The translations under genes were made by a program, and so were the position numbers. Shown in pieces: positions 1 through 7,419 of a DNA stretch of 12,876 bases. Within the stretch, counting starts at the first letter, position 1, and each line of letters begins with the position of its first letter. Source of the DNA: Desulfurellaceae bacterium (GTDB lineage: Bacteria; Campylobacterota_A; Desulfurellia; JAGGSF01); NCBI GenBank assembly GCA_023128455.1, contig JAGMDW010000175.1, positions 1 to 12,876 of the forward strand, read 5' to 3'. Under the pieces are notes generated by a model. It saw nothing but the letters and a program-made list of their open reading frames with translations, was not told where the DNA came from and did not search any database.

Positions 1-4
1 AAAA

Positions 5-20
5 TTTCGTTTTAACGAAA
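5..20. promoter_or_regulatory. Palindrome upstream of the kor promoter (candidate operator)
   Basis: TTTCGTT (5-11) and AACGAAA (14-20) form a perfect 7-bp inverted repeat with a 2-bp spacer. It ends 6 bp before the -35 hexamer of the promoter at 27-55. That position suits a regulator binding next to RNA polymerase. The regulator cannot be named. It could instead be the tail of a weak terminator of a gene left of the window, although no T-run follows on the + strand. Confidence 0.4.
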
Positions 21-26
21 CTTTCC

Positions 27-55
27 TTGACAAAAATAGACTGTATTTCTATACT
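27..55 (+). promoter_or_regulatory. Sigma70-type promoter of the icd-relic/korDABC operon
   Basis: TTGACA (27-32) is a full -35 consensus. After a 17-bp spacer, TATACT (50-55) matches the -10 consensus at five of six positions. Transcription should begin near 62. It is the only strong promoter seen before the kor genes, which follow with gaps of at most 17 bp, so one transcript from here to the terminator at 3426-3472 is likely. Confidence 0.8.
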
Positions 56-67
56 AAAAATATAAAA

Positions 68-376
68 ATGCGGTTTTTTAAGAGGAGGTGTACTGTAGAC
101 AAACAAGAGACAATGAAAAAAGGTGGGGAGCATTTTGTGGAACTTGTGGAACTACATTATAACAGAGCGAAAAAGCTGCTGGAGGTAAATATTGGAAGTG
201 CCAATGTGAAAACGAGAGAAGAGCTGGATCTATGTGCTAACATAAAACCGGTGAAGATACCTGGGATAGGCTGCGATTGGACATTCTTCAGAGAAAACAC
301 AGAAGGAGAATATGCTTTAGGTCCAAACGGTGCTACTTTTGATGATATGGCTTTTAATTTTAATATAAAGGAGTGA
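68..376 (+). pseudogene. Relic of isocitrate dehydrogenase (internal deletion, C-terminal truncation)
   Basis: An open frame of 102 codons whose residues 41-100 match the substrate-binding segment of the isocitrate/isopropylmalate dehydrogenase family. The pattern SxNVxxRxxLDL (S44, N46, R50) and the hallmark RENTEGEY (75-82) are both present. By family comparison these match E. coli Icd S113, N115, R119, R153 and Y160; K60 stands where R129 is expected. The family's N-terminal strand and loop are missing: residues about 20-39 resemble the extreme N-terminus of long bacterial Icd proteins and are joined directly to the SxNV segment near base 188. The frame stops right after the block resembling DLAFDF, so the catalytic lysine, the aspartates and the cofactor-binding half are absent. 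The start is unclear (ATG 68 or 113). An AGGAGG at 83-88 has no in-frame start behind it, which fits decay. It cannot be an active enzyme. A new small protein or an assembly deletion are alternatives. Confidence 0.72.
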
Positions 377-379
377 TAC

Positions 380-652
380 ATGGCTGAAGAACGATTACCT
401 GTTGTAATTAACGAGCGTTTGTGTAAAGCATGTGGGTTATGTGTAGAGGTATGTCCCAAGAATGTTTTAGAAATGGTAGAAGCATTAGATGTATGGATGG
501 GAACGATGGCAAAGGTCGTGAGACCAGAAGATTGTAATCGTTGCAAGATGTGTGAAATTATCTGTCCCGATTTTGCCATAGATGTTGTAGAGAGAAAAGT
601 AGAGATAACATTCGCAAACAGCCAAGGGAAAGTAATTACGAAGAGTAAATAA
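380..652 (+). CDS. korD: 2-oxoglutarate:ferredoxin oxidoreductase, delta (ferredoxin) subunit
   Basis: A 90-residue cytoplasmic protein with two 4Fe-4S motifs of bacterial ferredoxin type: CxxCxxCxxxCP at C15, C18, C21 and C25, and a second set at C52, C55, C58 and C62. It is the electron-transfer subunit that passes electrons from the thiamine-diphosphate catalytic subunits to free ferredoxin. ATG 380 has a clear Shine-Dalgarno, AAGGAG at 368-373, which overlaps the end of the preceding icd relic; only 3 bp separate the two frames. Position as first intact gene of a D-A-B-C cluster and its size match KorD. As a protein alone it could serve any 2-oxoacid oxidoreductase; the assignment rests on its neighbours. 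Confidence 0.88.
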   Translation: MAEERLPVVINERLCKACGLCVEVCPKNVLEMVEALDVWMGTMAKVVRPEDCNRCKMCEIICPDFAIDVVERKVEITFANSQGKVITKSK

Positions 653-662
653 GGAGGAATAA

Positions 663-1859
663 ATGGGAAGAATTGCATTTATAAATGCTAATGCCGCGGC
701 TGCAGAAGCAGCAATTATTGCAGGTTGTAATTTTTATGCTGGTTATCCAATAACCCCTTCTTCTGAAGTTCCAGAAACTCTTTCCAAGATAATGCCGGAA
801 AGGGGTGTTCCATTTATCATGCTGGAGGATGAAATTGCCAGTATAAATGCCTGTGTTGGAGCTGCTGCCTCTGGTGCAAAGCCTATGACCTGTACCAGTG
901 GGCCGGGTCTATCTTTAAAACAAGAAGCAATAGGTGAAGCTTGTATAATGGAACTACCAGTAGTTATAGTGGATGTTATGAGAGGCGGGCCAAGTACCGG
1001 TCTTCCTACCCGACCATCTCAGGCAGATATTATGCAGGCAAAATGGGGAACACATGGTGATCATCCTATAATTGCCGTTTCAGCTTGTAACGCTCAAGAA
1101 GTTGTATTTGAAACCATAAGGGCATTTAACTTAGCAGAGAAATTTAGACAGCCCGTTTATATACTTACAGATGGGTTGCTTTCTCATCTACATGCAAAGG
1201 TTTACTTGCCAGACCCAGAAGAAGTAGAAATTATAGAAAGAGCAAAACCTACTGTGCCGCCGGAGGAATATTATCCATTTGACTATAATTATGAAGTACC
1301 ACCTCTTGCTGCTTGGTGGCCAAAAGGAGGACCAAGTTATCGTTTTCATATGTCCAGTTTAAATCATGATAAAACAGGTTTTCCTACGGTTGTTCCTTCC
1401 TTTATACAACACCAGGAAAAGCGTTTGATTAACAAAATTATGAATCATATAGATGAGATAGAAAAATTTGAATATTATAAGATGGATGATGCAGAAACAT
1501 GTATGATTGCTTACGGTTCTGTGGCAGAGGCAGCAAGGGTTGCTGTTGATGAAGCAAGGAAAGCAGGTATTAAAGTAGGTATGTTTAGACCGCTAACTAT
1601 CTGGCCTCTTGCAGAAAAACAGATTAGAGATTTAAGGGGAAAAGTGAAGAACATAATTGTAGTAGAGATGAATTTGGGTCAGTATATTTTAGAGGTTCAA
1701 AGAGTAGTGGCAGAAAAGATACCGGTTTATGGCGTGCTTCAGGCAGCAGGGATACCGATAAGGCCTGCTCAAATATTTGAGAAGATTAAAAATCCTGAGA
1801 AAAGTGTTGAAATCTGTATGACTGAGGAAGAACTAAAGAAATTCGGAGGGGGGGAATAA
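663..1859 (+). CDS. korA: 2-oxoglutarate:ferredoxin oxidoreductase, alpha subunit
   Basis: A 398-residue alpha subunit of the 2-oxoacid:ferredoxin oxidoreductase superfamily. With KorB it cleaves 2-oxoglutarate and CoA to succinyl-CoA and CO2, or runs in reverse with reduced ferredoxin. The N-terminal pyrimidine-binding domain shows GYPITPSSE (residues 27-35), followed by the conserved CTSGPGLSLKQEAIGEA stretch (about 96-112). The C-terminal transketolase-like domain II (about 280-370) holds MIAYGSVAEAAR. There is no fused gamma domain; that part is the separate korC. The start ATG has a strong AAGGAGG. The gene ends in a run of seven G that also forms the korB ribosome-binding site. The substrate is inferred from resemblance to KorA and from the icd relic upstream; other branched or straight 2-oxoacids are not excluded. 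Confidence 0.9.
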   Translation: MGRIAFINANAAAAEAAIIAGCNFYAGYPITPSSEVPETLSKIMPERGVPFIMLEDEIASINACVGAAASGAKPMTCTSGPGLSLKQEAIGEACIMELPVVIVDVMRGGPSTGLPTRPSQADIMQAKWGTHGDHPIIAVSACNAQEVVFETIRAFNLAEKFRQPVYILTDGLLSHLHAKVYLPDPEEVEIIERAKPTVPPEEYYPFDYNYEVPPLAAWWPKGGPSYRFHMSSLNHDKTGFPTVVPSFIQHQEKRLINKIMNHIDEIEKFEYYKMDDAETCMIAYGSVAEAARVAVDEARKAGIKVGMFRPLTIWPLAEKQIRDLRGKVKNIIVVEMNLGQYILEVQRVVAEKIPVYGVLQAAGIPIRPAQIFEKIKNPEKSVEICMTEEELKKFGGGE

Positions 1860-2809
1860 TGGCTGTAGATTATACAAATTATTTGAGAATGGAAAAGATG
1901 CCTCTATACTGGTGCCCGGGATGCGGAGATGGAATTGTGCTAAAGGCTTATATAGAAGCAATAGATGAGTTAGGTTGGGATAAAAACGACTGTGCTATGG
2001 TCTCGGGTATTGGCTGTGCGTCTCGTGTCACAGGATATGTAGATTTTCATACCTTGCACACCTTACATGGAAGAGCTCTTCCTACTGCAGTAGGCATAAA
2101 AATGTCTCATCCAGATAAACATGTGTTTGTTTTTGGTGGGGATGGTGATATAGCTCATATTGGCGGTAATCACTTTTTACATGCTTGCAGAAGAAATATA
2201 GATATTACAGTAGTTTTTATTGATAACTGGAATTATGGTATGACCGGTGGTCAGCATTCCTGCACTACACCTTTACATGTAAAGGAATCTACCTCTCCCA
2301 GGGGCAGTTATGAGCCACCGTTAGACGCGGCTGCAGCAGCAATTGGGGCGGGAGCGACATTTGTGGCCAGAGGTTTTGCAGGGGATGAGCTGCGTATGAA
2401 GAGATACATTAAAGAAGGCTTGGCACATCGCGGTTTCAGTATTATTGATATTCTTTGTCCTTGTCCTATTAACTTCGGCAGAAGAAACAAATTAGGCGAT
2501 CCTGTAAAACTAATGAACTACATGAAGAGTCTGTGCATTCCTAAAGAAAAAGCGGAAAAGATGAGTCCAGAGGAATTGGAGGGTAAACATATAACAGGTG
2601 TTATTCATAAAGATGAGAAAAAGACGGAGTTGACAGATTCCTATTATGGTTGGTTAGTAAAAGAAGCTCAAAAGAGTGACGAATATTGGGCAAAATATAC
2701 AACAGGAAGACTGAAAGAAGAAGATAAATATAGTATAACAAAAGAAGAATTGAAAGGGCTTTATCCTTATGATGTAGAAATTCCACTAAAAAAATGGAAA
2801 AAATTATAA
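1859..2809 (+). CDS. korB: 2-oxoglutarate:ferredoxin oxidoreductase, beta subunit
   Basis: A 316-residue thiamine-diphosphate-binding subunit. The ThDP/Mg motif is visible as GGDGD (93-97) followed by NYGMTGGQ (125-132). C19 and C22 in CPGCG, C53 in GIGC and cysteines in CPCP near 200-202 fit the ligands of the proximal 4Fe-4S cluster of this family. The ATG shares its A with the korA stop codon (TAATG), and the run GGAGGGGGGG just before it is the Shine-Dalgarno, so the two subunits are translationally coupled as expected for equal stoichiometry. After about residue 215 it carries a charged C-terminal extension of roughly 100 residues, seen in full-length KorB proteins. No odd residues were noticed. 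Confidence 0.92.
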   Translation: MAVDYTNYLRMEKMPLYWCPGCGDGIVLKAYIEAIDELGWDKNDCAMVSGIGCASRVTGYVDFHTLHTLHGRALPTAVGIKMSHPDKHVFVFGGDGDIAHIGGNHFLHACRRNIDITVVFIDNWNYGMTGGQHSCTTPLHVKESTSPRGSYEPPLDAAAAAIGAGATFVARGFAGDELRMKRYIKEGLAHRGFSIIDILCPCPINFGRRNKLGDPVKLMNYMKSLCIPKEKAEKMSPEELEGKHITGVIHKDEKKTELTDSYYGWLVKEAQKSDEYWAKYTTGRLKEEDKYSITKEELKGLYPYDVEIPLKKWKKL

Positions 2810-2826
2810 TAAAAAAGAGGTAAAAA

Positions 2827-3405
2827 ATGGGATATCGTTATGAGTTGAGATTTGGAGGAGTGGGAGGACAGGGCTCATTAACAGCAGGTACAATTATAGC
2901 TCATGCCGCTGTTTTCCATACAGATTATTATGCTACACAGGTCCCTACCTATACTTCCCAGGTGCGTGGAGGAAAAGCAAAAGCAGATATAATCATCTGT
3001 GATGAACCAATTACATTTTCAGAAACCACAAAGGTGGATTTTTTTATGACTACCCATCAATCGGTTTATGATGCTTATAAAGCAGATTTAAAAGAGGGTG
3101 CAATAATACTTTCTGATCCTGCCCTGGTGAAAGACATACCTGATGAAGACAGAAAGAAATACAAGATTTATGAATATCCTCTAATATATACAGCGAAACA
3201 TGAAATAGGCAATGTAGTTACGATGAATGTAATTGCGGTAGGGATATGTGTTGGATTAACTCATGTTATAGATAAGGAAGCAGTAAGAGAGGCAGTAAAA
3301 GATTCTGTTCCTCCAGCATTTTTAGATCTGAATATGAAAGCTTACGATTTAGGTCTTGAGGTTGGCGAGAAGCTTAAAAAGGAAGGACCACCAAAAAAAG
3401 CATAG
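2827..3405 (+). CDS. korC: 2-oxoglutarate:ferredoxin oxidoreductase, gamma subunit
   Basis: A 192-residue gamma subunit of the 2-oxoacid:ferredoxin oxidoreductase family. The N-terminal glycine-rich GVGGQGSLTAG (residues 11-21) is the family signature, followed by THQSVYD and a Rossmann-like fold up to about residue 180. In this enzyme class the gamma domain helps bind coenzyme A and holds the heteromer together. It lies 17 bp after korB, with AGAGG as ribosome-binding site, and is the last gene of the operon. An intrinsic terminator begins about 20 bp after its stop. Length is normal. Confidence 0.9.
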   Translation: MGYRYELRFGGVGGQGSLTAGTIIAHAAVFHTDYYATQVPTYTSQVRGGKAKADIIICDEPITFSETTKVDFFMTTHQSVYDAYKADLKEGAIILSDPALVKDIPDEDRKKYKIYEYPLIYTAKHEIGNVVTMNVIAVGICVGLTHVIDKEAVREAVKDSVPPAFLDLNMKAYDLGLEVGEKLKKEGPPKKA

Positions 3406-3425
3406 CATGATGTATTAGTTTGATG

Positions 3426-3472
3426 AGCGGCTTATGAGCCGTTATGGCGACTCATAAGCCGCTTTTTATTTT
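3426..3472 (+). terminator. Intrinsic terminator of the kor operon
   Basis: A perfect 13-bp stem, AGCGGCTTATGAG (3426-3438) with CTCATAAGCCGCT (3451-3463), encloses a 12-nt loop and runs into a T-rich tract (TTTTTATTTT). It sits about 20 bp after the korC stop. Its 3' side ends only a few bases before the likely speE start at 3477, and its loop contains an ATG (3444) in frame with speE. Confidence 0.9.
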
Positions 3473-3476
3473 AAAT

Positions 3477-4313
3477 ATGGAACCGGAGATTTGGTTTACA
3501 GAAAAACACACAGATTTTGCAGGGATTACCTTTAAAGTAAATACCGTTTTATATACTGGAAAGAGTAAGTTTCAGCGTATAGATGTTTTAGATACACAGG
3601 AATATGGGCGTGTACTTTTACTGGACGGTTTGATAATGTTTACAGAAAGAGATGAGTTTGTCTATCATGAGATGATTGCTCATGTGCCTCTTTTTTCTCA
3701 TCCTCATTCAGAAGATGTTTTGGTCATAGGAGGTGGTGATGGAGGAGCAATCAGGGAACTCGTTAAGCATACCTGCCTTAAACGGATAGATCAAATAGAA
3801 TTGGATAAAGAGGTTATTCGTATAGCAAAAGAGTTTTTCCCCGCGCTGTCCAGTGGTTATAAAGACAACAGAGTGAATGTGAATATAGGCGATGGAAGTG
3901 AATTTGTAAGAAAAACAAATCAAAGATATGATGTTGTGATTGTGGATTCTACAGATCCTGTAGGTTCTGCAGAATGTTTGTTTGAAGAAGATTTTTATGG
4001 ATGTATTTACAATATATTAAAAGAGGATGGATTTATTTCTATCCAATCTGAATCGCCATTTTGTGATATGAACTGGACCTCTGCTGCTGTAAAAAATCTG
4101 AAAAAGGTATTTCCTATTGTAAAAACCTACCTATGTTTTATTCCCACTTATCCCAGTGGTATGTGGAGTTTTACCATTGCTTCTAAAATATATGACCCTG
4201 AAGATATCAGAAATGAAAGATTCAAACAAATGGGATTTGATTTAAAATATTATAATAAAGAAATTCATAAAGCCTGTTTTGCTCTTCCTAATTTTGTTCG
4301 TTCCAAGCTTTAA
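3477..4313 (+). CDS. speE: Spermidine synthase (polyamine aminopropyltransferase)
   Basis: A 278-residue aminopropyltransferase that moves the aminopropyl group of decarboxylated S-adenosylmethionine to putrescine. Visible are the N-terminal LWFTE-like IWFTEKHTDF (residues 5-14), the nucleotide-binding GGGDGG (85-90), the catalytic-region DSTDPVG (157-163) and the C-terminal YYNxxIHxACFALPNFV, all typical of SpeE. I place the start at ATG 3477. The in-frame ATG at 3444 lies inside the kor terminator loop, and the 11 residues it would add have no counterpart in the family. Neither start has a Shine-Dalgarno and no convincing promoter was found, so expression may depend on read-through or on a very short leader. 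The 3' end overlaps the convergent gltX by 26 bp. No speD or speA gene is in the window. Confidence 0.9.
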   Translation: MEPEIWFTEKHTDFAGITFKVNTVLYTGKSKFQRIDVLDTQEYGRVLLLDGLIMFTERDEFVYHEMIAHVPLFSHPHSEDVLVIGGGDGGAIRELVKHTCLKRIDQIELDKEVIRIAKEFFPALSSGYKDNRVNVNIGDGSEFVRKTNQRYDVVIVDSTDPVGSAECLFEEDFYGCIYNILKEDGFISIQSESPFCDMNWTSAAVKNLKKVFPIVKTYLCFIPTYPSGMWSFTIASKIYDPEDIRNERFKQMGFDLKYYNKEIHKACFALPNFVRSKL

Positions 4314-5706
4314 TATAATCTATCAGTCTTTTTATGCGGGGTAAAGATACATCTTTACCCAATATCTCCAGCATCTCAAGCACGCCGGGACTTATTGTCT
4401 TTCCGGTTAGAGCGATTCTTACGGGTTGAGCAATTTTTATGAGTTTTAAATCATACTTTTTTATAATTTTATCAAATACATCTTTTATACTTTCAATATT
4501 AAAATTTTCTAAATCTTTGAGATTCTGATACAATTCTTCCAGACTATGCAGGGTTTCTTTTTTGCAATATTTTCTAACGCCTTTTTCTTCATAATCCTGC
4601 GGTGGCTTAAAATAAAACAACATATCATGCGCCAGCGTTTTTAAGGTTTGAGTTCTTATACGCACCGTATCCATCGCCTTTTTTACATATACTTCATTAA
4701 ATTCTTGTTTAATGTTTTCTTTTAAAAATAATCTTTCTATAAAAGGTTTGCTGTAGGCATATATTTTTTCTGAAGGTAATGTCCTCAAATAATATTCATT
4801 TAACCACAGAAGCTTTCCTGGATTGAATATGGCAGAAGATAGATGTAGATGTTTAATATCAAAATATTTTACAAGTTCTTTTAAAGAAAATATTTCTTTG
4901 TCTCCATATGACCATCCAAGGCGCGATAGATAGTTTATCAATGCCTCTTTCATATATCCTTCGTCCCTGTATTCTAAAACAGATTTTGCTCCATGTCTTT
5001 TGGAAAGCCTGGTTTTATCTTCTCCCATAATCAGCGGTATATGTATAAATTGAGGTACTTTAAGATTGAGTAATCTATACAGAACAATTTGCCTGGCTGT
5101 ATTGGTTAAATGATCATCTCCCCTTACAACATGCGTTATTCCCATTTCAGAGTCATCTATTACATTGGCAAAGTTATACATGGAAGAACCATCCGATTTC
5201 ATGATGATAAAATCATCAAATTCTGAATATCTAAAGCTAATTTCACCTCTCAAGATATCCTCAAAAACTATATCTTCCTGAGGCAACTTTATCCTTACTA
5301 CAAAAGGTTTGTCTAAAATTTGTTTTATATTTCTGCAATGACCGTCATAATGTGGCCTTTCTCCCCTTTTTTTCTGTTCTTCTTTTGTTTTGTCCAATCT
5401 TTCTTTGGTGCAATAACACCTATAAGCTTTACCTTCTGCAATCAATTTTTCCGCATAACTTTTATATATATTTAATCTCTGTGATTGAAAGATAGGCATC
5501 TCATCGGGCATTAACCCTGCCCATTTTAAAGATTCTATGATATCTTCTGTAAATTCTTTTTTCGAGCGAATTCGATCTGTGTCCTCTATTCTCAAAAGAA
5601 AGCTTCCCTCTTCGTGTTTAGCAAGCAGAAAATTAAACAAAGCTGTGCGTAGACTTCCAATATGTAAATTACCAGTGGGGCTGGGGGCGAATCTTGTTCT
5701 AATCAT
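4288..5706 (-). CDS. gltX: Glutamyl-tRNA synthetase
   Basis: A 472-residue class I aminoacyl-tRNA synthetase that charges tRNA-Glu, and in many bacteria also tRNA-Gln. The HIGH motif appears as HIGS (15-18) after APSPTG, and the KMSKS-type loop as RLSKR (243-247). C97, C99 and C124 have the CxCx24C spacing of the zinc site known from E. coli GluRS, but the usual following histidine (CxH) is asparagine here, so the fourth ligand is uncertain. Length is normal for the full enzyme with its anticodon-binding C-terminal domain. It is the last gene of the minus-strand operon; its ATG overlaps the lptA stop by 8 bp and has no strong Shine-Dalgarno, suggesting coupling. The 3' end overlaps speE. Whether it is discriminating or non-discriminating cannot be told. 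Confidence 0.95.
   Translation of the reverse strand: MIRTRFAPSPTGNLHIGSLRTALFNFLLAKHEEGSFLLRIEDTDRIRSKKEFTEDIIESLKWAGLMPDEMPIFQSQRLNIYKSYAEKLIAEGKAYRCYCTKERLDKTKEEQKKRGERPHYDGHCRNIKQILDKPFVVRIKLPQEDIVFEDILRGEISFRYSEFDDFIIMKSDGSSMYNFANVIDDSEMGITHVVRGDDHLTNTARQIVLYRLLNLKVPQFIHIPLIMGEDKTRLSKRHGAKSVLEYRDEGYMKEALINYLSRLGWSYGDKEIFSLKELVKYFDIKHLHLSSAIFNPGKLLWLNEYYLRTLPSEKIYAYSKPFIERLFLKENIKQEFNEVYVKKAMDTVRIRTQTLKTLAHDMLFYFKPPQDYEEKGVRKYCKKETLHSLEELYQNLKDLENFNIESIKDVFDKIIKKYDLKLIKIAQPVRIALTGKTISPGVLEMLEILGKDVSLPRIKRLIDYIKAWNEQN
4339..4360. other. 22-bp near-perfect palindrome at the speE/gltX convergence
   Basis: GGGTAAAGAT (4339-4348) and ATCTTTACCC (4351-4360) form a perfect 10-bp inverted repeat around two bases. 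It lies inside the last codons of gltX and about 25 bp beyond the speE stop. No T-run follows on either strand, so it is not a standard intrinsic terminator. It could still stabilise or pause the 3' end of the speE transcript, or be a chance result of the codons. Confidence 0.35.
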
Positions 5707-6199
5707 GCTTTTTTTCTTTGGGATAGATAATTACCTCTACCTTTTCTTTTCCTCCTTCTGCCACAGCATAATCCTTATTTAAAAAGATAGTAATCTTTTC
5801 ACCATATAATTCTCTCAACTCATCTCCCATCCGCTTAGCAGAAGCATTTCCTTCTAAGATAATTTTTTCTTCACTATCTATATAAGTGGCTTTATCACCT
5901 TTTGCCACCTCATTGGGTCTTTTTACAACAACATTCCCCATACACACAATTTTTTCTATATCTTCTGTTTTTTTGCTTTTGTAAACATCCATCTTGTCTG
6001 CATTGATTGTTACTTCTCCTCTTATACCCGTTACATTACCCGTGAAGATATATTTCCCTTTGCTGCTACAAGCGATAAGCTTGTTGGATGTAATATGAAT
6101 GGGTATTTTATTCGTTTTAAGTTTTTCCTTTAGATTTTCAGCACCTGCTACTGATAAGAATAACAATATGAAAAAAATAACGATAAGCTTAGATTTCAT
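5699..6199 (-). CDS. lptA: LptA/OstA-like periplasmic LPS-transport protein
   Basis: A 166-residue protein with a signal peptide: lysines at 2 and 4, a hydrophobic core (5-17) and AGA before a likely cleavage after residue 20. The mature part has the beta-jellyroll pattern of the OstA/LptA N domain: ITSNKLIACSSKGKYIFTGNV, then VTINADKMDVY, GNVVVKRP and GDKATYIDSEEKIILEGNA. LptA bridges the inner-membrane LptBFGC exporter and outer-membrane LptD for lipopolysaccharide, so this is the main sign of an outer membrane here. The start overlaps the end of rdgB by 11 bp and has AAGGA at good spacing. No lptB, lptC or kds gene is in the window. The family is diverse; an LptC or OstA homologue with another substrate is less likely. 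Confidence 0.8.
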   Translation of the reverse strand: MKSKLIVIFFILLFLSVAGAENLKEKLKTNKIPIHITSNKLIACSSKGKYIFTGNVTGIRGEVTINADKMDVYKSKKTEDIEKIVCMGNVVVKRPNEVAKGDKATYIDSEEKIILEGNASAKRMGDELRELYGEKITIFLNKDYAVAEGGKEKVEVIIYPKEKKHD

Positions 6200-6782
6200 T
6201 CTCTATCCTTTTCAAAAGATTTATTGCTTTTTTCATTGCTTTTGCCCGATGGCTGATTTCTTCTTTTATTTTCGGTATTTCGGCAAATGTTTTGTTCCAA
6301 CCCTCTGGCATAAATATAGGATCATATCCAAATCCTCCATTCCCTCTTTCTTTAAATGCAATGTATCCATCACATATCTCTTCTATGCTGTAAATTTTTC
6401 CCTTTTTAGTAACTATAGCAATACAACACACAAAATGCGCTTTCCTTTCGTTTAGATTTTTCAAATATTCCATTTCTTTCAGAAGAGTTTCTCTATTTTT
6501 TTTATCATTACCTGCATATCTTGATGAGAATATACCTGGCTTCCCGCCCAAGGCGTCTACCATTAACCCCGAATCATCCGAAAGTACTGTCATATTGTAT
6601 TTATCCGCATAAAATTTTGCCTTGAATATTGCGTTCTCGCAAAATGTTTTACCATTTTCCTCTACCTCATGAGGCAAAGATGATGCATCTATTGTTTGCC
6701 ATCCAAATGGAGAGAGCAATGCCTGTAACTCTTCTATTTTATGCCTGTTTTTTGTAGCCAAGAATATCTTTTTATTTTTCAA
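6189..6782 (-). CDS. rdgB: RdgB/HAM1 non-canonical purine NTP pyrophosphatase
   Basis: A cytoplasmic house-cleaning enzyme that hydrolyses dITP, XTP and ITP to monophosphates, keeping deaminated purines out of DNA. Residues (from the TTG start) include LATKNRHK (8-15), SDDSGL (68-73), the GxFSSRYAG region (83-91), GFGYDPIF (150-157) and SHRAKA (177-182), the standard HAM1 set. I place the start at TTG 6782: GGAG lies 7 bases before it, the protein then begins MKNKKIFLATKN as usual for the family, and the length is 197 residues, the common size. An upstream ATG at 6821 would add 13 unrelated residues and a 50-bp overlap with the transaldolase gene. With TTG the overlap is 11 bp. Confidence 0.93.
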   Translation of the reverse strand: MKNKKIFLATKNRHKIEELQALLSPFGWQTIDASSLPHEVEENGKTFCENAIFKAKFYADKYNMTVLSDDSGLMVDALGGKPGIFSSRYAGNDKKNRETLLKEMEYLKNLNERKAHFVCCIAIVTKKGKIYSIEEICDGYIAFKERGNGGFGYDPIFMPEGWNKTFAEIPKIKEEISHRAKAMKKAINLLKRIENEI

Positions 6783-7419
6783 ATGCTTTTCTCCAGTCGT
6801 CCAGAAATCTTTCAATTCCAATGTCTGTTAAGGGATGATGAAAGATTTTCTCTAAAACCGCAGGAGGAACAGTAGCGATATCTGCTCCTAATTCTGCCGC
6901 CTCTACTATGTGTCGGGGATGCCTAATACTGGCAACGATAATTTCTGTTTGAAAATCATAGTTGTCAAAAATTGTCCTTATCGAACTCACAATATCCATT
7001 CCAATATGACTGATATCATCCAGTCTTCCTATAAATGGACTCACGAATTTGGCGCCAACCTTTGCTGCAAGCAAGGCCTGCGAAGGCGAGAAAACCAAAG
7101 TTATATTCACATTTATTCCCTTCTGAGAAAGTATATAAGTGGCTTTTATTCCTTCTTTGGTCATGGGTATCTTTATCGCTATATTAGGAGCGATATTCGC
7201 CAGTTTTTTTGCCTCTTCTATCATTCCTTCCGTATTTAAAGAGAGCACCTCTGCACTAATCGGACCTTTTACAATAGAAGATATTTCTTTGATTACTTCT
7301 TCAAAATTCTTTCCTTCTTTGGCTACTAATGAAGGATTTGTGGTCACTCCATCTACAATTCCCAACTCCGCATATTCCCTTATTCTCTCTATGTTCGCCG
7401 TATCCATAAAGAATTTCAT
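6772..7419 (-). CDS. tal: Transaldolase (short MipB/TalC-type)
   Basis: A 215-residue decameric-type transaldolase of the pentose phosphate pathway, moving dihydroxyacetone units between sugar phosphates through a Schiff base. The N-terminal FMDTANI and DGVTTNPSL (23-31) are the family signatures; K83 in AIKIPMT is the expected Schiff-base lysine. SAEV (56-59) and phenylalanine in SPFIGRLDD (F129) are the residues known to mark transaldolases; fructose-6-phosphate aldolases have Gln and Tyr at these places. The annotation as transaldolase rather than aldolase rests on that comparison. The ATG overlaps the stop of the preceding gene (ATGA) and has GGGGGA upstream. It sits mid-operon; no transketolase gene is nearby. 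Confidence 0.92.
   Translation of the reverse strand: MKFFMDTANIERIREYAELGIVDGVTTNPSLVAKEGKNFEEVIKEISSIVKGPISAEVLSLNTEGMIEEAKKLANIAPNIAIKIPMTKEGIKATYILSQKGINVNITLVFSPSQALLAAKVGAKFVSPFIGRLDDISHIGMDIVSSIRTIFDNYDFQTEIIVASIRHPRHIVEAAELGADIATVPPAVLEKIFHHPLTDIGIERFLDDWRKAFEK

Noticed and set aside
157..678. Open frame of 173 codons on the - strand across the icd relic and korD
   Set aside because: It is antisense to the iron-sulfur motifs of korD and shows no family features.
1848..1854. Run of seven G at the end of korA as a slippage or phase-variation site
   Set aside because: It serves as the korB Shine-Dalgarno, and slippage would change only the last residues of KorA.
3444..3476. Longer speE with start at ATG 3444
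   Set aside because: The ATG lies in the loop of the kor terminator, has no ribosome-binding site, and the added residues run through the terminator stem and T-tract; family members start near the 3477 ATG.
3912..3927. ACAAATCAAAGAT inside speE as a further copy of the double-hairpin repeat
   Set aside because: Only about 13 bases match, no second hairpin follows, and the codons give the normal family sequence before VIVDSTDP.
6783..6821. Longer rdgB with start at ATG 6821
   Set aside because: It adds 13 residues not expected in the family and overlaps the transaldolase gene by 50 bp, while TTG 6782 has a good Shine-Dalgarno and gives the usual length.
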